A stretch of DNA of 13,554 nucleotides from an uncultured Collinsella sp. (lineage in GTDB: Bacteria > Actinomycetota > Coriobacteriia > Coriobacteriales > Coriobacteriaceae): the NCBI GenBank assembly GCA_900541795.1, contig UQLC01000034.1, positions 1-13,554 of the forward strand. Reading direction: 5' to 3'. Below the pieces are notes generated by a model. It saw only the letters and a program-made list of their open reading frames with translations. It searched no databases and had not been told where the DNA came from. Made by a program: the position numbers and the translations under genes. Below are positions 1 through 6,952 of this stretch, in pieces; the first letter of the stretch is position 1, and each line of letters begins with the position of its first letter.

Positions 1-101
1 CGGTCTTTCATGCAGCAGGGGCTCTCAATGTTTTTATGTCCTGCTCATATCGTCTCTGCCGGCAGCTTGGAACAGTCCTTAAAGCCCGCATCAATCAACT
101 G
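1..101. other. Non-coding left edge of the window
   Basis: No reading frame here has a ribosome binding site or a recognisable product. A short inverted pair (agcagg near 14-19, cctgct near 39-44) could form a weak hairpin, but no T-run follows it. It may be the trailing end of a gene outside the window, but nothing shows this. Confidence 0.4.
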
Positions 102-275
102 CGGAAAGCGCATCCCAGAATGAGCGTCCAACATGGGACATGGTTTCCCTTGAGGGCCTCAACCGGAAAATGCATCCCGGAATGTTGCCGGAAAGTGGAA
201 CGTAGTTTCCCAAACGGGCCGCTAACGGAAAGTGCATCCCGCTATTGAGCTCCAAAATGGGATGCGCTTTCCGTG
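102..275. repeat. Three tandem palindromic repeat units with 62-bp period
   Basis: Three copies begin at 102, 164 and 226, exactly 62 bp apart. Each opens with cggaaa, then a variable pair and gcatccc, and contains a right arm ending in tttcc. Unit 3 is nearly perfect: cggaaagtgcatccc (226-240) pairs with gggatgcgctttccg (259-273) over 15 positions with one mismatch that becomes a G-U pair, around an 18-nt loop. Units 1 and 2 have decayed right arms (134-148 and 196-210) that resemble each other more than they resemble unit 3. Fourteen-base linkers carry a ggcc core. The array lies just downstream of the minus-strand peptidase-like gene. It could be a REP-like dispersed element, a protein-binding array or a 3' mRNA structure; the sequence does not decide between them. 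Confidence 0.75.
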
Positions 276-326
276 TCGGCAGTTCCTGGCAGCCTGGGGC
301 TACTCATTTAAGTCTGTCCCCAATGA
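276..326. other. Short spacer with a CATTTAAGTCTGTCCCC motif
   Basis: The stretch 296-321 is bounded by ggggc and gtcccc and contains cattta agtctgtcccc. Read on the minus strand it is a GGGGACAGACTTAAATG-type string, the style of motif often seen around REP-associated (IS200-like) transposases. No transposase gene is present in the window, so the link is only suggestive. Confidence 0.3.
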
Positions 327-1361
327 CTAGTAGTAGGCCCACATGGCTTCGACTTCGTTAAGGACCTCTACGGCGCCCCAACGGCGGGCGCTGCGGCTGG
401 CCGAGTTGGGGTCGTAGACGCCAATCTGGTCGGCGTCGTCAATACCGTAAAGCACAATGTAGTGGCCCACGTTGGTAAAGGTGCCCGGCCGAACGGCGGC
501 GATGACGGGCGCTCCCGAACGCAGCGCCTGAGTCATCGAGTCGCGATCGTTATGGAGCTCCGTTCCGTTAAGTCCCAACTGCCACGCGCCGCTCGTCATA
601 AACGCCCATTCGGTTGCACCGGTGGGGGCGTAATTGCCCGCCTCGGAAAGCGCGCACATATCGACGGGGGTCATATTGGTGCGTCCCGTCTTAAAGATGT
701 AGACCATGGTGAGGCACGTGGGCCCGCAGGCATTTTGGCGGATGGTGCCGCCGGCGTAAGGCAGCTCCGACCACGCGGGGTCGATCTGATAGATATGGGG
801 CATCGTGCCGGCTTGCCATTGCGAGCGTGGGGTCGAAAAGGCGAAAGAATAACCGGGTGCGACGGGGGCCTTGAGCAGCTTGTCCTCGGCGGTGGGCTCG
901 AGACCGGCCGACCCGTGGGACATACAGGAGCTCATAAGCACAAAGACCAGACAGGTAAGGATAGAGCACAGTGCGAGGCGAAGTCGACGAGCCGGCAGGG
1001 CGGGGGCATTCGCGTGCGATGCCGAGCGGTAGGGCTTGCCGTCGCGTCCGCCTTGGGGATGCGAAAAGAAGCGGTTGATATGGATGCCGGGCTGACGTGC
1101 ACCGTTGCGGCGTAGTTGCGGAACCTCGGCCTGGCGCTGTCGAGTGCGCGCGCCCAAGCGGCCATCTTGCTGTGCGCTTGTGCCCGTGCTCGGACGACCA
1201 CTCTGCCGCGTTCTGCTTGCCTGCTGCCGAGACGAAGGCCTGGGTTGCTCTTGAGGACGTTGCGGATTGCTGCTCGTGGCACTTCTGGGCGTAGGCGTGG
1301 TACGGCCAGCAAGGCGAACGCTTTGTCGCCGTTGATCACCGTCGTTGTATCCGTATGCCAT
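327..1361 (-). CDS. Membrane-anchored C39-like (papain-fold) peptidase domain protein
   Basis: The C-terminal half (about residues 185-344) matches a peptidase_C39_2-type cysteine peptidase fold. It has an oxyanion Gln in YQIDPAW (about Q192), the nucleophile in NACGPTC (about C212), His in GHYIVLYG (about H300) and Asp in VYDPNSA (about D317), so the catalytic set looks intact. A single hydrophobic segment at about 126-146 follows two arginines, suggesting a type II membrane protein with an extracytoplasmic domain. The first 125 residues are low-complexity and rich in Arg, Gln, Ser and Pro, with no convincing later start, so this tail appears genuine. I chose the ATG at 1361 because AAGGCGG precedes it by five bases; a GTG six bases upstream (1367) has the purine run too close. 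The domain also occurs in non-bacteriocin surface proteins, so substrate and even activity are unknown. The hydrophobic segment ends in LMSSC, which weakly resembles a lipobox. Confidence 0.8.
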   Translation of the reverse strand: MAYGYNDGDQRRQSVRLAGRTTPTPRSATSSNPQRPQEQPRPSSRQQASRTRQSGRPSTGTSAQQDGRLGARTRQRQAEVPQLRRNGARQPGIHINRFFSHPQGGRDGKPYRSASHANAPALPARRLRLALCSILTCLVFVLMSSCMSHGSAGLEPTAEDKLLKAPVAPGYSFAFSTPRSQWQAGTMPHIYQIDPAWSELPYAGGTIRQNACGPTCLTMVYIFKTGRTNMTPVDMCALSEAGNYAPTGATEWAFMTSGAWQLGLNGTELHNDRDSMTQALRSGAPVIAAVRPGTFTNVGHYIVLYGIDDADQIGVYDPNSASRSARRWGAVEVLNEVEAMWAYY

Positions 1362-1721
1362 TCGCACCGCCTTGTCTCATGTATAACCTGTCTATCCTAC
1401 AAAAAAGATGTGCAACAAATGGGCCTGCGCGTCAAAAGCTCGGTAAACGGTATGAAAGGCGCAAAACGCACGGCCTCAAAAACATCTCTATATGCGTTCG
1501 ATGAGCGTGCGCCCGTCGGTCAGGCGGCAACAATGAGCGGCAAACTGTGCCGTTCGTCCTAAAAACGGCGCCGCTCGTTTTGCAGTTCTGCCTTCGGTCG
1601 AGCTACAAGCGGCGCTGCTGCGCCAAGGCCGTATCTTAAAGCCACGAAATCAAAGCGCGCGGCAAAACAGACCGCGCAAGGGGTGACGTCAAGGGGCGTC
1701 AAAAAGGAAAGGAGGGGAACA
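1362..1721. promoter_or_regulatory. Divergent intergenic region and structured leader of the permease
   Basis: This 360-bp gap separates the divergent peptidase-like gene and permease. No convincing -35/-10 pair is visible for either. On the plus strand, two mutually exclusive hairpins can form. In one, gccgtt (1549-1554) pairs with aacggc (1564-1569). In the other, cggcgccgct (1566-1575) pairs with agcggcgctg (1608-1617) across a 32-nt loop. A TGACGTCA palindrome lies at 1684-1691, shortly before the ribosome binding site. Competing stems of this kind are typical of regulated leaders, but no known riboswitch class was recognised. Confidence 0.4.
1708..1717 (+). promoter_or_regulatory. Ribosome binding site that fixes the permease start
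   Basis: The run aaaggagggg lies four bases before the ATG at 1722. An in-frame GTG at 1683 has no comparable site, so the shorter protein is preferred. Confidence 0.8.
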
Positions 1722-3173
1722 ATGGCGGACAAGAACGCAGAAGTTGCAGTCGAGGATAACGGCGGCATGAAGAAAACGCTTTCGCTCTGGAACTTCTTCA
1801 CCATCGGTTTCGGTGCCATCATCGGTACCGGTTGGGTTCTGCAGGTCGGCGACTGGATGGTCGTGGGCGGCGGTCCCGTTCCCGCTATGATCGCATTCCT
1901 CTTGGGTGCAATCTTCCTCGTGCCCGTCGGAGCTGTTTTCGGTGAGCTCACGGCTGCTATCCCCATCTCGGGCGGCATCGTCGAGTATGTCGATCGTAGC
2001 TTTGGCCGTACGCTGAGCTACATCACCGGATGGCTTTTGGCGCTGGGCAACGGCATCCTGTGCCCGTGGGAGGCCATCGCCATTTCGACCCTCGTGTCTG
2101 AGATGTTCGGCAGCCTGCCCGGTCTTGAGTGGCTGCGCGCCGTTAAGCTCTACACCATCCTGGGTGCCGACGTTTACCTGTTCCCGACGCTGATCGCGCT
2201 CGGCTTCGCAGCCTACGTCATCTTCCTCAACTTCCGCGGCGCCAGCTCGGCCGCCAAGCTCCAGGCCTTCCTGACCAAGGCTCTGCTCTGCGGCATGCTG
2301 CTCGCAATGGGCGTCTCGCTGTTCACCGGCTCGCCGGACAATGCCATGCCCGTGTTCTCCCAGGTCACCGGCGCTGGCGGCGGCAAGGCCGCTACCGAGG
2401 GCGCCAGCCTGTTCGCCGGCATCGTGTCGGTCCTGGTTCTGACCCCGTTCTTCTACGCCGGTTTCGACACCATTCCTCAGCAGGCTGAGGAAGCAGCCGA
2501 GGGCCTCAACTGGAACAAGTTCGGCAAGATCATCTCCCTGGCCCTGCTGGCCGCCGGCGGCTTCTACATGGTCTGCATCTACTCGTTCGGCACCATCCTC
2601 GACTGGCATGAGTTTGTTAAGAGCCCGGTTCCCGCGCTTGCCTGCCTCAAGGGTATCAACATGCTCCTGTACCTGGCCATGCTCGTCATCGCCACGCTTG
2701 GACCCATGGGCCCGATGAACTCCTTCTACGGCGCCACGAGCCGCATCATGCTCGCCATGGGCCGTAAGGGCCAGCTGCCCGAGAAGTTCGCCGAGGTCGA
2801 TCCCAAGTCCGGCGCTCCCAAGCTCGCCTGCGTCGTTCTGGGCGTCATCACCGTCATCGGTCCGTTCCTGGGCAAGAACATGCTCATCCCCCTGACCAAC
2901 GTGTCGGCTCTCGCCTTCATCTTCTCCTGCGGTATGGTCGCCCTCGCCTGCCTGCGCATGCGCTTCACCGAGCCCGACCTGCCTCGTCCCTACGAGGTGC
3001 CCGGCGGCAAGTTTGGCATCGGCCTCGCTATCGCTGCCTGTGCCATCATCATCGGCCTGCTCGTGATTCCGTTCTCTCCCGCCTCCCTCAACATGGTGGA
3101 GTGGAGCATCGTGATCGGCTGGTTGGCTATTGGCCTGGCCCTCATGGCTTTCACCAATTCCCGCAAAAAGTAA
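1722..3173 (+). CDS. APC-family amino-acid permease
   Basis: This 483-residue protein is an integral membrane transporter of the amino acid-polyamine-organocation superfamily. The signature unwound segment of TM1 is visible as GFGAIIGTGW (residues 29-38). The conserved TM6 region reads FFYAGFDTIPQQAEEAAEG (about 243-261), as in amino-acid/cation permeases. Hydrophobic segments throughout fit about 12 helices, and the length is normal for the family. The exact amino acid or amine cannot be read from the sequence. It lies 131 bp upstream of an amidohydrolase in the same direction with only a hairpin between, suggesting uptake of a substrate or export of a product of that enzyme. Codons are strongly biased to GCC, CTG/CTC, ATC, AAG and GAG, which suggests high expression. 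Confidence 0.9.
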   Translation: MADKNAEVAVEDNGGMKKTLSLWNFFTIGFGAIIGTGWVLQVGDWMVVGGGPVPAMIAFLLGAIFLVPVGAVFGELTAAIPISGGIVEYVDRSFGRTLSYITGWLLALGNGILCPWEAIAISTLVSEMFGSLPGLEWLRAVKLYTILGADVYLFPTLIALGFAAYVIFLNFRGASSAAKLQAFLTKALLCGMLLAMGVSLFTGSPDNAMPVFSQVTGAGGGKAATEGASLFAGIVSVLVLTPFFYAGFDTIPQQAEEAAEGLNWNKFGKIISLALLAAGGFYMVCIYSFGTILDWHEFVKSPVPALACLKGINMLLYLAMLVIATLGPMGPMNSFYGATSRIMLAMGRKGQLPEKFAEVDPKSGAPKLACVVLGVITVIGPFLGKNMLIPLTNVSALAFIFSCGMVALACLRMRFTEPDLPRPYEVPGGKFGIGLAIAACAIIIGLLVIPFSPASLNMVEWSIVIGWLAIGLALMAFTNSRKK

Positions 3174-3193
3174 CGCCTAGCCGGGGCGGATCG

Positions 3194-3222
3194 GGTGCGC
3201 GGGGCCCTCTCTCCCGCGCACC
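3194..3222 (+). other. Strong intercistronic hairpin between permease and amidohydrolase
   Basis: A perfect 10-bp stem, ggtgcgcggg (3194-3203) with cccgcgcacc (3213-3222), encloses a 9-nt loop. No T-run follows, so it is a poor intrinsic terminator. It may stabilise the upstream message or modulate read-through. A weaker stem, gaggcc (3251-3256) with ggcctc (3269-3274), lies downstream. Confidence 0.6.
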
Positions 3223-3304
3223 GAACCCGGCACCACTTGGGTAGCTTTGTGAGGCCTTAACCCAACACGGCCTCGCCCACTATATGGATCCATAAGGAGG
3301 AACC

Positions 3305-4582
3305 ATGTCCACTAAGTATGCAATCGTTGGCGGCAAGCTCATCGACGGTACCGGTGCCGAGCCGGTCGAGAACTCTCTCGTTCTCGTCGACGACAACGGC
3401 AAGATCGAGTACGCCGGCACTATGCAGGACCTTCCCGAGGGCGTTGAGGTTATCGATGCCGCCGGCAAGACCGTCCTTCCCGGCCTGATCGACACCCACC
3501 TGCACTTCTCGGGCAACCTGACCGACGATGACACCGATTGGGTCATGCAGCCGCTCCTCGAGAAGCAGGCCGTCGCCGTCAAGCAGGCCTACGACTGCCT
3601 CACCCACGGCCTCACCACCGTCTGCGAGATCGGCCGCTTTGGTATCCAGATCCGTGACTGCATCGACAAGGGCGTCTTTAAGGGCCCGCGCGTTCTGGCC
3701 ACCGGCCTCGGTTTCTGCCGTGTTGCCGGCCACGGTGACTCTCACCACTGCACCCAGGAGCTCAACAAGGAATCCCATCCCTGGGGCGACCAGGTCGACG
3801 GTCCTTGGGATCTGCGCAAGGCCGTCCGTCGTCGCCTGCGCGAGAACCCCGATGCCATCAAGATCTGGGCTACCGGTGGCGGCATCTGGCGCTGGGACTC
3901 CGGTCGCGACCAGCACTACTGCTCCGAGGAGATCCAGGCCGTGGTCGACGAGGCAAAGATGGTCGGCATCCCCGTGTGGAGCCACTGCTACAACAACCAC
4001 GCCGCTGCCTACGATTCCGTTCGCTTTGGCTGCGAGCAGCTGATTCACGGTTTCGATATCGATGAGCGCACCATGGACCTCATGGCCGAGCAGGGCACCT
4101 TCTTCACCCCGACGATCGCCTTCCTGCCCACCTGGTACGCCACCTATCCGCCCGTCTACGTCCCCGAGCTGCACGACAAGTACGAGGGCACCCTGGTCGA
4201 GAAGGAGCTGCAGCGCAACTACGACTGCCTGCGCGAGGCCAAGAAGCGCGGCGTCGTCATGACGATCGGCTCCGACTCCTTCTCCTTCGTCACCCCGTAC
4301 GGCACCTGCTCCATCGAGGAGATGTACGAGTTCGTCGACAAGATCGGCTTCACCCCGGTCGAGACCATCACCTGCGCCACCCTCAACGGTGCCAAGATGT
4401 GCCACATCGAGGACGAGACCGGTTCCATCGAGGCCGGCAAGTGCGCCGACCTGCTGGTCGTCAACGGTGACGTCGCCGCCGACATCCACGTGCTCAACAC
4501 CGACAACATGGACGTCATCATGAAGGACGGCTGGATCGTCGAGGCTGGCACCTTTGGCGAGGCCAACAAATACAGCGCCTAA
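3305..4582 (+). CDS. Metal-dependent amidohydrolase (imidazolonepropionase/Xaa-dipeptidase-like)
   Basis: This 425-residue enzyme is a TIM-barrel amidohydrolase of the group containing Zn-dependent dipeptidases and related cyclic-amide hydrolases. The metal site looks complete: HxH in GLIDTHLHF (H65, H67), a lysine suited to carbamylation in AIKIWATGGG (K186), H227 in VWSHCYNNH, H248 in LIHGFD, and the catalytic Asp in IGSDSFSF (D324). N- and C-terminal strands (1-60 and about 375-420) form the usual composite beta-sandwich. There is no signal peptide, so it acts in the cytoplasm. The start at 3305 follows aaggagg at the normal distance. Together with the permease upstream it suggests uptake then hydrolysis of a peptide, N-acyl amino acid or lactam-like compound. 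The substrate is unknown. Codon use is highly biased (nearly all Glu GAG, Lys AAG), implying strong expression. Confidence 0.88.
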   Translation: MSTKYAIVGGKLIDGTGAEPVENSLVLVDDNGKIEYAGTMQDLPEGVEVIDAAGKTVLPGLIDTHLHFSGNLTDDDTDWVMQPLLEKQAVAVKQAYDCLTHGLTTVCEIGRFGIQIRDCIDKGVFKGPRVLATGLGFCRVAGHGDSHHCTQELNKESHPWGDQVDGPWDLRKAVRRRLRENPDAIKIWATGGGIWRWDSGRDQHYCSEEIQAVVDEAKMVGIPVWSHCYNNHAAAYDSVRFGCEQLIHGFDIDERTMDLMAEQGTFFTPTIAFLPTWYATYPPVYVPELHDKYEGTLVEKELQRNYDCLREAKKRGVVMTIGSDSFSFVTPYGTCSIEEMYEFVDKIGFTPVETITCATLNGAKMCHIEDETGSIEAGKCADLLVVNGDVAADIHVLNTDNMDVIMKDGWIVEAGTFGEANKYSA

Positions 4583-4623
4583 GATACCGTTTGTCGATGG
4601 CTGGATGTAAAACACAGTTTTTG

Positions 4624-4638
4624 ATTGCATAATGCAAT
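4624..4638. promoter_or_regulatory. Perfect 15-bp palindrome upstream of the first two-component system
   Basis: ATTGCAT, a central A, then ATGCAAT form a perfect inverted repeat immediately before a terminator hairpin. It lies 41 bp after the amidohydrolase stop codon and contains a CATAAT that could serve as a -10 element, though no good -35 is present. It could be an operator or part of the extended terminator. Confidence 0.35.
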
Positions 4639-4640
4639 GG

Positions 4641-4668
4641 AGAGGGTCGCTTGCGGCCCTCTTTATTG
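4641..4668 (+). terminator. Intrinsic terminator after the amidohydrolase
   Basis: agagggtcg (4641-4649) pairs with cggccctct (4654-4662) with one U-G pair around the tetraloop cttg, followed by ttattg. It ends the permease-amidohydrolase transcript. It also argues against a kinase start upstream of it at 4625. Confidence 0.7.
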
Positions 4669-4699
4669 CTATGGGTGCGATAGAAAAAAGGGGATGACG

Positions 4700-6085
4700 G
4701 TGGATTTAAACAGGCTGATTCTGGGCAAGAGTTACAACTCTACCAAGGTCTTTCGCACGGCCCAGCATGTGGTCCAGGCCATCCTGCTCGGTATTGTCGT
4801 TCCGGCGCTTATCTTGCTGCTTATCTGGGATTTAACCGATAATCCCAATCCCGTTCCGGGCGTTGTCGTTATTGCCGGCATGGTCATGCTGTGCTTCTTT
4901 TTCTCGTATGTCTTTGTGGTCCCCGACGACCTCACATCGAGCGCAACCGACCGTACGCTCGCCATCGCATCAAAAATATTCGCCTATACATCGCGTGGCC
5001 TTACGCCCGAAGCGGCCCTGGGCGCCTCTAAAATTATCCTGTCCGAGACCATCGCCTCTGCCATCTGCTTTACCGACGGCAAGCAGGTGTTGGCAAGCTG
5101 GGGCGAGGACTCGGCAAAGTGCCCCGCCGGCACCCCGGTCGTGCTCAAGACCACGCTCAGTGTGATTGAGACGGGCGAGCAGAGCGTGTTTTCGCGTGAC
5201 ACCTCCAATGAGACGGGCGGCTATTTTCCCCGCCTGCGCGCCGGCATCGTCGCGCCGCTTACCGTGCGCGGGCATTGCGTGGGCACACTCGAGCTGTATT
5301 ACCCTCGCCTGAGCAGCATCGATATGCGCCAGACGGCCCTTGCCTCGGGTTTTGCCGACCTAATTTCCACGCAGCTCGCCAGCTTTGAGCTCGAGCGCCA
5401 GGACGAGCTCACAGCCCGCGTTGAGCTTCGCGCCCTGCAGTCGCAGGTCGACCCGCATTTTCTATTCAATACCATTAGCACGATCGTGTCGCTCGTTCGA
5501 ACCGAGCCCGACAAGGCGCGATCGCTGCTGATCGACTTTTCCAACTACTATCGTCAGACGCTTTCTGACTCCGATACGCTCACCACGCTCGAGCACGAGG
5601 TGGAACAGGGCACTCGTTATATCAATCTTATGCAGGCCCGGTATGGCGACGGCCGTCTGCGCGTTTCGGTCGACATCGACTTTGAGGTGCGCGACAGCCT
5701 GGTACCGCCGTTTATCTTGCAGCCGCTGCTCGAAAACTGCATCAAGCATGCGCAGCGCGAGACCGAGCCGCTTTCTATTCGTGTTAGGGCTTTTGAGACC
5801 GATGACGGCTTGGAGATCATCGTCGAAGATGACGGCATCGGAATGAGCGAAGAAGTCTGCGCGCATCTGTTTGAGCAGCATCGCCGAGAGGAGCCCGAGA
5901 GCATTACCGCCGACGGCTCCGTCAAGCGAGGTTGCGGCCTGGCGCTCTTCAACGTGCTTCAGCGCATCCATTTCTTTTACGGAGAAGATTCTGGTATGCG
6001 CGTGAAGTCTCAGGAGGGCGTGGGAACGCAGGTCATCGTTGAGTTGAACGGCGAGCCGCATGAGCCGGCGCCGCTAACGGTGTAG
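4700..6085 (+). CDS. LytS-type sensor histidine kinase (first system)
   Basis: This is a membrane sensor kinase of the LytS/YehU type, partner of the response regulator that follows 41 bp downstream. With the GTG start at 4700 it has 461 residues. Two hydrophobic helices lie at about 24-44 and 53-75. A cytoplasmic GAF-like region (about 88-235) follows, then the His_kinase box with H253 in QVDPHFLFNT. An HATPase domain has an N-box in LLENCIKHA (N346), G1 in EDDGIGM (D378, G381) and G2 in KRGCGLALFN. The family's multi-pass 5TM-LYT input domain is absent. GTG 4700 fits best, because aaaaaagggg ends six bases before it; the ATG at 4694 directly abuts that run. Starts before 4670 are unlikely because of the terminator. 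The signal is unknown; the neighbours suggest nitrogenous nutrients. Confidence 0.9.
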   Translation: MDLNRLILGKSYNSTKVFRTAQHVVQAILLGIVVPALILLLIWDLTDNPNPVPGVVVIAGMVMLCFFFSYVFVVPDDLTSSATDRTLAIASKIFAYTSRGLTPEAALGASKIILSETIASAICFTDGKQVLASWGEDSAKCPAGTPVVLKTTLSVIETGEQSVFSRDTSNETGGYFPRLRAGIVAPLTVRGHCVGTLELYYPRLSSIDMRQTALASGFADLISTQLASFELERQDELTARVELRALQSQVDPHFLFNTISTIVSLVRTEPDKARSLLIDFSNYYRQTLSDSDTLTTLEHEVEQGTRYINLMQARYGDGRLRVSVDIDFEVRDSLVPPFILQPLLENCIKHAQRETEPLSIRVRAFETDDGLEIIVEDDGIGMSEEVCAHLFEQHRREEPESITADGSVKRGCGLALFNVLQRIHFFYGEDSGMRVKSQEGVGTQVIVELNGEPHEPAPLTV

Positions 6086-6126
6086 CACGCGGTTGGATTG
6101 AGAGAAAAAAAAGAGGGGAAGCGCAT

Positions 6127-6861
6127 ATGTCCGAAGGCTGGAATATCCTGGTGGTTGATGACGAGCCTCCAATTAGGGCTGAGCTACGCTATCTGTTGGA
6201 AAAGGATACGCGTGTGGGTCAGATTGCCGAGGCGGGCAATGTCACCGAAGCCGTGGAGTTGATTCTGTCGAGCAAGCCCGACGTGCTGTTTTTAGACATT
6301 ACCATGCCCGGTCGCTCGGGAATTGAGCTTGCCGAGACCCTGCAAAACCTAAAGAGGCCGCCGGTCGTGGTGTTTGTGACGGCATTTGCCGAGTATGCGG
6401 CCGATGCCTATAACCTCGATGCGGTCGATTACGTCGTTAAACCGGTCGAGGATGCCCGCCTGTCAAAGGCGCTTGACAAGATCGAGACTGCCCTGGGTGC
6501 TCGCCGTGTCGTCCACGCTCCGCGCCAGCCTTTGCGCCTGACGGTGGATCGCGGGGGCAAAAAGGTGTTCATTCCCGTGGCGGATGTCTGCTACTTTGAG
6601 GCGCGCGCCGATTTTTGCAACGCCGTCTGCGCCGAGGGGACATACCTGATCAATGAGTCGATTTCCTCGCTCGAGCGGCGCCTGGCCTCCGAGGGCTTTA
6701 TCCGTGTCCACCGCAGCTATCTGGTTAATTTGGAAGACGTGCACAATGTCGAGATCGGCTCCACGGGCCTGATGGAGCTCAGGCTCGATCGCGTAACCTC
6801 GACGGTGCCCGTGTCCCGCCGTCGCGCTGCCGAGGTCAAATCGCACTTGGGGCTTGCGTAG
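6127..6861 (+). CDS. LytTR-family response regulator (first system)
   Basis: This 244-residue cytoplasmic regulator joins a receiver domain (1-120) to a LytTR DNA-binding domain (about 138-240). The receiver has D11/D12 in VVDDEPP, phospho-acceptor D57 in FLDITMPG, T85 in VTAF and K105 in VVKPVE. The LytTR part shows the typical FIRVHRSYLVNLEDV and VPVSRRR segments. It follows its kinase by 41 bp with agagggg eight bases before the ATG, so the pair is an operon. Target promoters are not identified; no clear pair of LytTR half-sites was found in the nearby intergenic gaps. Similar in length and motifs to the second regulator in this window. Confidence 0.93.
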   Translation: MSEGWNILVVDDEPPIRAELRYLLEKDTRVGQIAEAGNVTEAVELILSSKPDVLFLDITMPGRSGIELAETLQNLKRPPVVVFVTAFAEYAADAYNLDAVDYVVKPVEDARLSKALDKIETALGARRVVHAPRQPLRLTVDRGGKKVFIPVADVCYFEARADFCNAVCAEGTYLINESISSLERRLASEGFIRVHRSYLVNLEDVHNVEIGSTGLMELRLDRVTSTVPVSRRRAAEVKSHLGLA

Positions 6862-6893
6862 GGGTCGGTGTGCCATCGTTTGCCGTTACAGGT

Positions 6894-6920
6894 TTGGCAT
6901 GACTGTGCGGTGGGCATAAT
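6894..6920 (+). promoter_or_regulatory. Candidate promoter for the phospholipase C-like gene
   Basis: TTGGCA (6894-6899) and CATAAT (6915-6920) are spaced by 15 bases, 33 bp before the start codon. The -10 is preceded by tggg, as at two other gaps in this window. No terminator was found after the preceding regulator, so read-through remains possible. Confidence 0.4.
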
Positions 6921-6952
6921 GGATTGCATCGAATGAAATCGAAAGGATTATT

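Noticed and set aside
36..248. 70-codon open frame across the tandem repeats
   Set aside because: It is made of repeat DNA, has no ribosome binding site and no recognisable domain.
102..275. CRISPR array
   Set aside because: The units are palindromic, diverged and only three in number, with 14-base linkers rather than unique spacers of normal length; no cas genes are present.
1362..1440. Promoter for the peptidase-like gene around TTATAC on the minus strand
   Set aside because: No -35 hexamer lies at a suitable distance, and the resulting 5' leader would be only about 12 bases.
4586..4622. Possible LytTR direct repeat (ACCGTTTGT and ACAGTTTTT)
   Set aside because: Each half resembles the LytTR consensus, but their start-to-start distance is 28 bp rather than the usual 21-22 bp, and no matching pair was found at other nearby promoters.
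3257..4630. Long open frame of 457 codons antisense to the amidohydrolase
   Set aside because: The plus-strand frame has complete catalytic motifs and a ribosome binding site. The antisense frame is a by-product of GC-rich third positions and encodes a repetitive Val/Gly/Asp/Ala-rich protein.
4625..4699. N-terminal extension of the first kinase from the TTG at 4625
   Set aside because: It would translate through the terminator hairpin at 4641-4662 and lacks a ribosome binding site.
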